In this document: piece by piece, positions 18,201-29,211 of the stretch
How positions within the stretch are numbered: the stretch's first letter is position 1
Layout: every line of letters starts with the position of its first letter
Source: Hydractinia symbiolongicarpus
Lineage: Eukaryota > Cnidaria > Hydrozoa > Anthoathecata > Hydractiniidae
DNA: 64,000 nucleotides
Assembly: GCF_029227915.1 (NCBI RefSeq)
Contig: NC_079879.1
Location: 31,936,501-32,000,500, forward strand
Direction: 5' to 3'
Position numbers and translations under genes: made by a program
Notes under the pieces: model-generated
What the model was told of the DNA's origin: nothing
The model's database searches: none
What the model saw: the letters and a program-made list of their open reading frames with translations, nothing else

Positions 18201-21200
18201 GTTTTCACCACTAAAACGCATGAGACTTGTAGTTATCAAAAATGTTTTCATTTTTGATGAGACGCTTAATGAAAGAGGTTTAATCGCCGGCAAACGAAAA
18301 CCAGCGATTTCCCCTAAATCCCGGGCTTGGCCCGTGTAGTCGAATGTATACAAAGAAAGTACCAGGGAGTAAACTCATTTCCCGAACGATTTTTTAAATT
18401 TTTTTTTCACCACTAAAACGCATGAGATTTGTAGTTTTTAAAAATGTTTTTATTTTTGATGAGACGTTTAATGAAAGAGGTTTAATCGCCGGCAAACGAA
18501 AACCCGCGATTTCCCGTAAATCCCGGGCTTGGCCCGTATAGTCGAATGTATAAAAAAAGTGCCCTGTGAGTAAACTCATTTCCCGAACGATTTTTTAAAT
18601 TATTTTTTCACCACTAAAACGCATGAGACTTGTAGTTTTCAAAAATGTTTTCATTTTTGATGAGACGCTGAATAAAAGAAATTTAATCGCCGGCAAACGA
18701 AAACCAGCGATTTCCCCTAAATCCCGGGCTTGGCCCGTGTAGTCGAATGTATACAAAGAAAGTACCCAGGAAGTAAACTCATTTCCCGAACGATTTTTTA
18801 AATTTTTTTTTCACCACTAAAACGCATGAGACTTGTAGTTTTCAAAAATTTTTTCATTTTTGATGAGACGCTTAATGAAAGATGTTTAATCGCCGGCAAA
18901 CGAAAACCCGCGATTGCCCGTAAATCCCAAGCTTGGCCCGTATAGTCGAATGTATACAAAGAAAGTACCCAGGGAGTAAACTCATTTCCCGAACGATTTT
19001 TTAAATTATTTTTTCACCACTAAAACGCATAAGACTTGTAGTTTTCAAAAATGTTCTCATTCTTGATGAGACGCTTAATGAAAGAGGTTTAATCGCCTGC
19101 AAACGAAAACCAGAGATTTCCCCTAAATCCCGGGCTTGGCCGTGTAGTCGAATGTATACAAAGAAAGTACCCAGGGAGTAAATTCATTTCCCGAACGATT
19201 TTTTAATTTTTTTTTCACCACTAAAACGCATGAGACTTGTAGTTTTCAAAAATGTTTTCATTTTTGATGAGACGCTTAATGAAAGAGGTTTAATCGCCGG
19301 CAAACGAAAACCCGCGATTTACCGTAAATCCCGGACTTGGCCCGTGTAGTCGAATGTATACAAAGAAAGTACCCAGGGAGTAAACTCATTTCCCGAACGA
19401 TTTTTTAAATTTTTTTTTCACCACTAAAACGCATGAGACTTGTAGTTTTCAAAAATGTTTTCATTTTTGATGAGACGTTTAATGAAAGAGGTTTAATCGC
19501 CGGCAAACGAAAACCCGCGATTTCCCGTAAATCCCGGGCTTGGCCCGAATAGTCGAATGTATAAAAAAAGTGCCCTGTGAGTAAACTCATTTCCAGAACG
19601 ATTTTTAACATATTTTTTCACCACTAAAACGCATAAGACTTGTAGTTTTCAAAAATGTTTTCATTTTTGATGAGACGCTGAATAAAAGAAGTTTAATCGC
19701 CGGCAAACAAAAACCCGCGATTTCCCGAAAATCCCGGACTTGGCCCGTATAGTCGAATGTATAAAAAGAAAGTACCCTGTGAGTAAACTCATTTCCAGAA
19801 CGATTTTTTAAATTATTTTTTCACCACTAAAACGCATGAGACTTGTAGTTTTCAAAAATGTTTTCATTTTTGATGAGACGCTTAATGAAAGAGGTTTAAT
19901 CGCCGGCAAACGAAAACCAGCGATTTCCCCTAAATCCCGGGCTTGGCCCGTGTAGTCGAATGTATACAAAGAAAGTACCAGGGAGTAAACTCATTTCCCG
20001 AACGATTTTTTAAAAATTTTTTTCACCACTAAAACGCATGAGATTTGTAGTTTTTAAAAATGTTTTTATTTTTGATGAGACGTTTAATGAAAGAGGTTTA
20101 ATCGCCGGCAAACGAAAACCCGCGATTTCCTGTAAATCCCGGGCTTGGCCCGTATAGTCGAATGTATAAAAAAAGTGCCCTGTGAGTAAACTCATTTCCA
20201 GAACGATTTTTTAAATAATTTTTTCACCACTAAAACGCATAAGACTTGTAGTTTTCAAAAATGTTTTCATTTTTGATGAGACGCTGAATAAAAGAAGTTT
20301 AATCGCCGGAAAACGAAAACCCGCGATTTCCCGTAAATCCCGGACTCGGCCCGTATAGTCAAAAGTATACAAAGAAAGTACCCAGGGAGTAAACTCATTT
20401 CCCGAACGATTTTTTAAATTATTTTTTCACCACTAAAACGCATGAGACTTGTAGTTTTCAAAAATGTTTTCATTTTTGATGAGACGCTGAATAAAATAAG
20501 TTTAATCGCCGGCAAACGAAAACCCGCGATTTCCTGAAAATCCCGGACTTGGCCCGTATAGTCGAATGTATAAAAAAAAGTACCCTGTGAGTAAACTCAT
20601 TTCCAGAACGATTTTTTAAATTATTTTTTCACCACTAAAACGCATGAGACTTGTAGTTTTCAAAAATGTTTTCATTTTTGATGAGACGCTTAATGAAAGA
20701 GGTTTAATCGCCGGCAAACGAAAACCAGCGATTTCCCCTAAATCCCGGGCTTGGCCCGTGTAGTCGAATGTATACAAAGAAAGTACCCAGGGAGTAAACT
20801 CATTTCCCGAACGATTTTTTAAATTTTTTTTTCACCACTAAAACGCATGAGATTCGTAGTTTTTAAAAATGTTTTCATTTTTGATGAGACGTTTAATGAA
20901 AGAGGTTTAATCGCCGGCAAACGAAAACCCGCGATTTCCCGTAAATCCCGGGCTTGGCCCGTATAGTCGAATGTATAAAAAAAGTGCCCTGTGAGTAAAC
21001 TCATTTCCAGAACGATTTTTTAAATAATTTTTTCACCACTAAAACGCATAAGACTTGTAGTTTTCAAAAATGTTTTCATTTTTGATGAGACGCTGAATAA
21101 AAGAAGTTTAATCGCCGGAAAACGAAAACCCGCGATTTCCCGTAAATCCCGGACTCGGCCCGTATAGTCAAAAGTATACAAAAAAGTACCCAGGGAGTAA

Positions 21201-22870
21201 ACTCATTTCCCGAACGATTTTTTAAATTATTTTTTCACCACTAAAACGCATGAGACTTGTAGTTTTTAAAAATGTTTTCATTTTTGATGAGACGCTTAAT
21301 AAAAGAGGTTTAATCGCCGGCAAACGAAAACCAGCGATTTCCCCTAAATCCCGGGCTTGGCCCGTGTAGTCGAATGTATACAAAGAAAGTACCCAGGGAG
21401 TAAACGCATTTCCCGAACGATTTTTTAAATTTTTTTTTCACCACTAAAACGCATGAGACTTGTAGTTTTCAAAAATGTTTTCATTTTTGATGAGACGTTT
21501 AATGAAAGAGGTTTAATCGCCGGCAAACGAAAACCCGCGATTTCCCGAAAATCCCGGACTTGGCCCGTATAGTCGAATGTATAAAAAGAAAGTACCCTGT
21601 GAGTAAACTCATTTCCAGAACGATTTTTTAAATTATTTTTTCACCACTAAAACGCATGAGACTTGTAGTTTTCAAAAATGTTTTCATTTTTGATGAGACG
21701 CTTAATGAAAGAGGTTTAATCGCCGGCAAACGAAAACCAGCGATTTCCCCTAAATCCCGGGCTTGGCCCGTGTAGTCGAATGTATACAAAGAAAGTACCC
21801 AGGGAGTAAACTCATTTCCCGAACGATTTTTTAAATTTTTTTTTCACCACTAAAACGCATGAGATTTGTAGTTTTTAAAAATGTTTTCATTTTTGATGAG
21901 ACGTTTAATGAAAGAGGTTTAATCGCCGGCAAACGAAAACCCGCGATTTCCCGTAAATCCCGGGCTTGGCCCGTATAGTCGAATGTATAAAAAAAGTGCC
22001 CTGTGAGTAAACTCATTTCCAGAACGATTTTTTAAATAATTTTTTCACCACTAAAACGCATAAGACTTGTAGTTTTCAAAAATGTTTTCATTTTTGATGA
22101 GACGCTGAATAAAAGAAGTTTAATCGCCGGAAAACGAAAACCCGCGATTTCCCGTAAATCCCGGACTCGGCCCGTATAGTCAAAAGTATACAAAAAAGTA
22201 CCCAGGGAGTAAACTCATTTCCCGAACGATTTTTTAAATTATTTTTTCACCACTAAAACGCATGAGACTTGTAGTTTTTAAAAATGTTTTCATTTTTGAT
22301 GAGACGCTTAATAAAAGAGGTTTAATCGCCGGCAAACGAAAACCAGCGATTTCCCCTAAATCCCGGGCTTGGCCCGTGTAGTCGAATGTATACAAAGAAA
22401 GTACCCAGGGAGTAAACGCATTTCCCGAACGATTTTTTAAATTTTTTTTTCACCACTAAAACGCATGAGACTTGTAGTTTTCAAAAATGTTTTCATTTTT
22501 GATGAGACGTTTAATGAAAGAGGTTTAATCGCCGGCAAACGAAAACCCGCGATTTCCCGTAAATCCCGGGCTTGGCCCGAATAGTCGAATGTATAAAAAA
22601 AGTGCCCTGTGAGTAAACTCATTTCCAGAACGATTTTTTAAATTATTTTTTCACCACTAAAACGCATAAGACTTGTAGTTTTCAAAAATGTTTTCATTTT
22701 TGATGAGACGCTGAATAAAAGAAGTTTAATCGCCGGCAAACGAAAACCCGCGATTTCCCGAAAATCCCAGACTTGGCCCGTATAGTCGAATGTATACAAA
22801 AAATGTACCCTGTGAGTAAACTCCTTTCCAGAACGATTTTTTAAATTATTTTTTCACCACTAAAACGCAT
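15287..22870. repeat. Long duplicated block, second copy (about 7.6 kb)
   Basis: Partner of the block at 5,167-14,773. It begins where GGACTCGGCC gives way to identity with the first copy and ends before GCATAAGAC at 22,871 (first copy: GCATGAGAC at 14,774). It is about 2 kb shorter because it lacks one 203-bp monomer (junction 19,336-19,345) and the second copy of the 1,820-bp unit. A few private substitutions are visible, including TTCCTGTAAAT near 20,130 and AAAATAAG near 20,495. Between the two blocks lie two gamma monomers and a beta (14,758-15,286), resembling the gamma/beta stretch left of the first block. Confidence 0.9.
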
Positions 22871-24540
22871 AAGACTTGTAGTTTTCAAAAATGTTTTCAT
22901 TTTTGATGGGACGCTGAATAAAAGAAGTTTAATCGCCGGCAAACGAAAACCCGCCATTTCCCGTAAATCCCAGGCTTGGCCCGTATAGTCAAAAGTATAC
23001 AAAGACAGTACCCAGGGAGTAAACTCATTTCCCGAACGATTTTTTAAATTTTTTTTTTACCACTAAAACGCATGAGACTTGTAGTTTTCAAAAATGTTTT
23101 CATTTTTGATGAGACGCTTAATGAAAGAGGTTTAATCGCCGGCAAACGAAAACCCGCGATTTCCCGTAAATCCCGGGCTTGGCCCGTATAGTGGAATGTA
23201 TAAAAAGAAAGTACCCTGTGAGTGAACTCATTTCCAGAACGATTTTTTAAATTACTTCTTCACCACTGAAACGCATAAGACTTGTAGTTTTCAAAAATGT
23301 TTTCATTTTTGATGAGACACTGAATAAAAGAAGTTTAATCGCCGGCAAACGAAAACCCGCGATTTCCCGAAAACCCCGGGCTTGGCCCGTTTAGTCAAAA
23401 GTATACAAAGAAAGTACCCAGGGAGTAAACTCATTACCCGAACGATTTTTTAAATTATTTTTTCACCACTAAAACGCATGAGACTTGCAGTTTTCAAACT
23501 TGTTTTCATTTTTGATGAGACGCTGAATAAAAGAAGTTTAATCGCCGCCAAACGAAAACACGCGATTTCCCGTAAATCCCGGGCTTGGCCCGTATAGTCG
23601 AATGTATACAAAGAAAGTACCCAAGGAGTAAACTCATTTCCCGAACGATTTTTTAAATTTTTTTTTCACCACTAAAACGCATGAGATTTGTAGTTTTCAA
23701 AAATGTTTTCATTTTTGATGAGACGCTTAATGAAAGAGGTTTAATCGCCGGCAAACGAAAACCCGCGATTTCCCGTAAATCCCGGGCTTGGCCCGAATAG
23801 TCGAATGTATAAAAAGAAAGTACCCTGTGAGTAAACTCATTTCCAGAACGATTTTTTAAATTACTTTTTCACCACTAAAACGCATTAGACTTGTAGTTTT
23901 CAAAAATGTTTTCATTTTTGATGAGACGCTGAATAAAAGAAGTTTAATCGCCGGCAAACGAAAACCCGCAATTTCCCGAAAATCCCGGGCTTGGCCCGTT
24001 TAGTCAAAAGCATACAAAAAAGTACCCAGGGAGTAAACTCATTTCCCGAACGATTTTTTAAATTATTTTTTCACCACTAAAACGCATGAGACTTGCAGTT
24101 TTCAAACTTGTTTTCATTTTTGATGAGACGCTGAATAAAAGAAGTTTAATCGCCGCCAAACGAAAACCCGCGATTTCCCGTAAATCCCGGGCTTTGCCCG
24201 TATAGTCAAAAGTATACAAAGAAGGTACCCAAGGAGTAAACTCATTTCCCGAACGATTTTTTATATTATTTTTTCACCACTAAAACGCATGAGACTTGTA
24301 GTTTTCAAACTTGTTTTCATTTTTAATGAGACGCTGAATAAAAGAAGTTTAATCGCCGCAAAACGAAACCCCGCGATTTCCCGTAAATCCCGGGCTTGGC
24401 CCGTATAGTCGAATGTATACAAAGAAAGTACCCAAGGAGTAAACTCATTTCCCGAACGATTTTTTAAATTTGTTTTTCACCACTAAAACGCATGAGACTT
24501 GTAGTTTTCAAAAATGTTTTCATTTTTGATGAGACGCTTA
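21697..24540. repeat. Segment duplicated at about 7.1 kb displacement, left copy
   Basis: From 21,697 the sequence matches 28,814 onward at a displacement of 7,117-7,118 bp, rising to 7,321 after an extra monomer in the right copy. Marker order is the same: zeta, GCCGGAAAACG beta, alpha, zeta with CCGAATAGTCG, TACAAAAAATGTACCC with CTCCTTTCC, GTATAGTGGAATG, GAGACACTG and CGAAAACACGCG. The left edge overlaps the end of the second long block, so this duplication happened after, or cut across, the 10-kb block duplication. Confidence 0.82.
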
Positions 24541-24729
24541 ATGAATGATGTTTAATCGCCGGCAAACGAAAACCCGCGATTTCCCGTAAATCCCGGGCTA
24601 GGCCCGTATAGTCGAATGTATACAAAGAAAGTACCCTGTGAGTAAACTCCTTTCCAAAACGATTTTTTAAATTATTTTTTCACCACTAAAACGCATAAGA
24701 CTTGTAGTTTTCAAAAATGTTTTCATTTT
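22871..24729. repeat. Mixed beta/epsilon/delta/gamma stretch
   Basis: About nine monomers that follow the long block and reappear near 29,989-32,050. They return to the beta-epsilon-delta-gamma order of the left end, with markers GTATAGTGGAATG (23,19x), ACCACTGAAACG (23,26x), GAGACACTGAAT (23,31x), CGAAAACACGCG (23,55x) and GGGCTTTGCCCG (24,19x). There is no gene or unique sequence. The delta monomer near 23,868 has CCCGCAATTTCCC, and the tail CATACAAAAAAGTACCC has lost two bases. Confidence 0.8.
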
Positions 24730-26970
24730 TGATGGGACGCTGAATAAAAGAAGTTTAATCGCCGGCAAACGAAAACCCGCCATTTCCCGTAAATCGCGGG
24801 CTTGGCCCGTATAGTCAAAAGTATACAAAGAAAGTACCCAGGGAGTAAACTCATTTCCCGAACGATTTTTTATATTAATTTTTCACCACTAAAACGCATG
24901 AGACTTGTAGTTTTCAAAAATGTTTTCATTTTTGATGGGACGCTGAATAAAAGAAGTTTAATCGCCGGCAAACGAAAACCCGCGATTTCCCGTAAATCCC
25001 GGACTCGGCCCGTATAGTCAAAAGTATACAAAGAAAGTACCGAGGGAGTAAACTCATTTCCCGAACGATTTTTTAAATTATTTTTTCACCACTAAAACGC
25101 ATGAGACTTGTAGTTTTCAAAAATGTTTTCATTTTTGATGAGACGCTTAATGAAAGAGGTTTAATCGCTGGCAAAAGAAAACCAGCGATTTCCCCTAAAT
25201 CCCGGGCTTGGCCCGTGTAGTCAAATGTATACAAAGAAAGTACCCAGGGAGTAAACTCATTTCCCGAACGATTTTTTAAATTTTTTTTTTACCACTAAAA
25301 CGCATGAGACTTGTAGTTTTCAAAAATGTTTTCATTTTTGATGAGACGCTTAATGAAAGAGGTTTAATCGCCGGCAAACGAAAACCCGCGATTTCCCGTA
25401 AATCCCGGGCTTGGCCCGTATAGTCGAATGTATAAAAAGAAAGTACCCTGTGAGTGAACTCGCTTCCAGAACGATTTTTTAAATTACTTCTTCACCACTA
25501 AAACGCATAAGACTTGTAGTTTTCAAAAATGTTTTCATTTTTGATAAGACGCTTAATGAAAGAAGTTTAATCGCCGGCAAACGAAAACCCGCGATTTCCC
25601 GAAAATCCCGGGCTTGGCCCGTTTAGTCAAAAGTATACAAAGAAAGTACCTAGGGAGTAAACTCATTACCCGAACGATTTTTTAAATTATTTTTTCACCA
25701 CTAAAACGCATGAGACTTGCAGTTTTCAAACTTGTTTTCATTTTTGATGAGACGCTGAATAAAAGAAGTTTAATCGCCGCCAAACGAAAACACGCGATTT
25801 CCCGTAAATCCCGGGCTTGGCCCGTATAGTCGAATGTATACAAAGAAAGTACCCAAGGAGTAAACTCATTTCCCGAACGATTTCTTAAATTTTTTTTTCA
25901 CCACTAAAACGCATGAGATTTGTAGTTTTCAAAAATGTTTTCATTTTTGATGAAACGCTTAATGAAAGAGGTTTAATCGCCGGCAAACAAAAACCCGCGA
26001 TTTCCCGAAAAAATCCCGGGCTTGGCCCGTATAGTCGAATGTATACAAAGAAAGTACCCAAGGAGTAAACTCATTTCCAGAACGATTTTTTAAATTACTT
26101 TCTCACCATTAAAACGCATTAGACTTGTAGTTTTCAAAAATGTTTTCATTTTTGATGAAACGCTGAATAAAAGAATAAAAGAAGTTTAATCGCCGCCAAA
26201 CGAAAACCCGCGATTTCCCGTAAATCCCGGGCTTGGCCCGTATAGTCAAAAGTATACGAAGAAGGTACCCAGGGAGTAAATTCATTTCCCGAACGATTTT
26301 TTATATTATTTTTTCACCACTAAAACGCATGAGACTTGTAGTTTTCAAAAATGTTTTCATTTTTGATGGGACGCTGAATAAAAGAAGTTTAATCGTCGGC
26401 AAACGAAATCCCGCGATTTCCCGTAAATCCCGGACTCGGCCCGTATAGTCGAATGTATAAAAAGAAAGTACCCTGTGAGTAAACTCATTTCCAGAACGAT
26501 TTTTTAAATTATTTTTTCACCACTAAAACGCATGAGACTTGTAGTTTTCAAAAATGTTTTCATTTTTGATGGGACGCTTAATGAAAGAGGTTTAATCGCC
26601 GGCAAACGAAAACCAGCGATTTCCCCTAAATCCCGGGCTTGGCCCGTGTAGTCGAATGTATACAAAGAAAGTACCCAGGGAGTAAACTCATTTCCCGAAC
26701 GATTTTTTAAATTTTTTTTTCACCACTAAAACGCATGAGATTTGTAGTTTTTAAAAATGTTTTCATTTTTGATGAGACGTTTAATGAAAGAGGTTTAATC
26801 GCCGGCAAACGAAAACCCGCGATTTCCCGTAAATCCCGGGCTTGGCCCGTATAGTCGAATGTATAAAAAAAGTGCCCTGTGAGTAAACTCATTTCAAGAA
26901 CGATTTTTTAAATAATTTTTTCACCACTAAAACGCATAAGACTTGTAGTTTTCAAAAATGTTTTCATTTT
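24730..26970. repeat. 2,241-bp higher-order repeat, copy 1 (11 monomers)
   Basis: Every marker here recurs 2,241 bp later: CCGCCATTTCCCGTAAATCG (24,778), GTACCGAGGGAG (25,039), TCGCTGGCAAAAG (25,166), GATAAGACGC (25,543), CCTAGGGAG (25,649), GAACGATTTCTTAAAT (25,88x), CCCGAAAAAATCCC (26,00x) and the nine-base insertion GAATAAAAGAATAAAAGAAG (26,168). Eleven monomers would give 2,233 bp; the excess comes from the nine-base insertion and the extra bases in the A run, offset by shorter T runs. The copies appear nearly identical by eye, with one T/A difference in the T run at about 25,280 against 27,521. Confidence 0.88.
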
Positions 26971-29211
26971 TGATGCGACGCTGAATAAAAGAAGTTTAAT
27001 CGCCGGCAAACGAAAACCCGCCATTTCCCGTAAATCGCGGGCTTGGCCCGTATAGTCAAAAGTATACAAAGAAAGTACCCAGGGAGTAAACTCATTTCCC
27101 GAACGATTTTTTATATTAATTTTTCACCACTAAAACGCATGAGACTTGTAGTTTTCAAAAATGTTTTCATTTTTGATGGGACGCTGAATAAAAGAAGTTT
27201 AATCGCCGGCAAACGAAAACCCGCGATTTCCCGTAAATCCCGGACTCGGCCCGTATAGTCAAAAGTATACAAAGAAAGTACCGAGGGAGTAAACTCATTT
27301 CCCGAACGATTTTTTAAATTATTTTTTCACCACTAAAACGCATGAGACTTGTAGTTTTCAAAAATGTTTTCATTTTTGATGAGACGCTTAATGAAAGAGG
27401 TTTAATCGCTGGCAAAAGAAAACCAGCGATTTCCCCTAAATCCCGGGCTTGGCCCGTGTAGTCAAATGTATACAAAGAAAGTACCCAGGGAGTAAACTCA
27501 TTTCCCGAACGATTTTTTAATTTTTTTTTTTACCACTAAAACGCATGAGACTTGTAGTTTTCAAAAATGTTTTCATTTTTGATGAGACGCTTAATGAAAG
27601 AGGTTTAATCGCCGGCAAACGAAAACCCGCGATTTCCCGTAAATCCCGGGCTTGGCCCGTATAGTCGAATGTATAAAAAGAAAGTACCCTGTGAGTGAAC
27701 TCGCTTCCAGAACGATTTTTTAAATTACTTCTTCACCACTAAAACGCATAAGACTTGTAGTTTTCAAAAATGTTTTCATTTTTGATAAGACGCTTAATGA
27801 AAGAAGTTTAATCGCCGGCAAACGAAAACCCGCGATTTCCCGAAAATCCCGGGCTTGGCCCGTTTAGTCAAAAGTATACAAAGAAAGTACCTAGGGAGTA
27901 AACTCATTACCCGAACGATTTTTTAAATTATTTTTTCACCACTAAAACGCATGAGACTTGCAGTTTTCAAACTTGTTTTCATTTTTGATGAGACGCTGAA
28001 TAAAAGAAGTTTAATCGCCGCCAAACGAAAACACGCGATTTCCCGTAAATCCCGGGCTTGGCCCGTATAGTCGAATGTATACAAAGAAAGTACCCAAGGA
28101 GTAAACTCATTTCCCGAACGATTTCTTAAATTTTTTTTTCACCACTAAAACGCATGAGATTTGTAGTTTTCAAAAATGTTTTCATTTTTGATGAAACGCT
28201 TAATGAAAGAGGTTTAATCGCCGGCAAACAAAAACCCGCGATTTCCCGAAAAAATCCCGGGCTTGGCCCGTATAGTCGAATGTATACAAAGAAAGTACCC
28301 AAGGAGTAAACTCATTTCCAGAACGATTTTTTAAATTACTTTCTCACCATTAAAACGCATTAGACTTGTAGTTTTCAAAAATGTTTTCATTTTTGATGAA
28401 ACGCTGAATAAAAGAATAAAAGAAGTTTAATCGCCGCCAAACGAAAACCCGCGATTTCCCGTAAATCCCGGGCTTGGCCCGTATAGTCAAAAGTATACGA
28501 AGAAGGTACCCAGGGAGTAAATTCATTTCCCGAACGATTTTTTATATTATTTTTTCACCACTAAAACGCATGAGACTTGTAGTTTTCAAAAATGTTTTCA
28601 TTTTTGATGGGACGCTGAATAAAAGAAGTTTAATCGTCGGCAAACGAAATCCCGCGATTTCCCGTAAATCCCGGACTCGGCCCGTATAGTCGAATGTATA
28701 AAAAGAAAGTACCCTGTGAGTAAACTCATTTCCAGAACGATTTTTTAAATTATTTTTTCACCACTAAAACGCATGAGACTTGTAGTTTTCAAAAATGTTT
28801 TCATTTTTGATGGGACGCTTAATGAAAGAGGTTTAATCGCCGGCAAACGAAAACCAGCGATTTCCCCTAAATCCCGGGCTTGGCCCGTGTAGTCGAATGT
28901 ATACAAAGAAAGTACCCAGGGAGTAAACTCATTTCCCGAACGATTTTTTAAATTTTTTTTTCACCACTAAAACGCATGAGATTTGTAGTTTTTAAAAATG
29001 TTTTCATTTTTGATGAGACGTTTAATGAAAGAGGTTTAATCGCCGGCAAACGAAAACCCGCGATTTCCCGTAAATCCCGGGCTTGGCCCGTATAGTCGAA
29101 TGTATAAAAAAAGTGCCCTGTGAGTAAACTCATTTCAAGAACGATTTTTTAAATAATTTTTTCACCACTAAAACGCATAAGACTTGTAGTTTTCAAAAAT
29201 GTTTTCATTTT
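26971..29211. repeat. 2,241-bp higher-order repeat, copy 2 (11 monomers)
   Basis: Tandem partner of copy 1. At the junction near 26,975 the text reads GATGCGACGCTG, intermediate between the GATGAGACGCTG expected from the left and GATGGGACGCTG expected from the right. This base lies at or beside the exchange point. The right edge merges into a zeta monomer followed by the GCCGGAAAACG beta type, where the match to 22 kb resumes. A third, more diverged partial copy lies at about 32,050-33,768. Confidence 0.86.
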
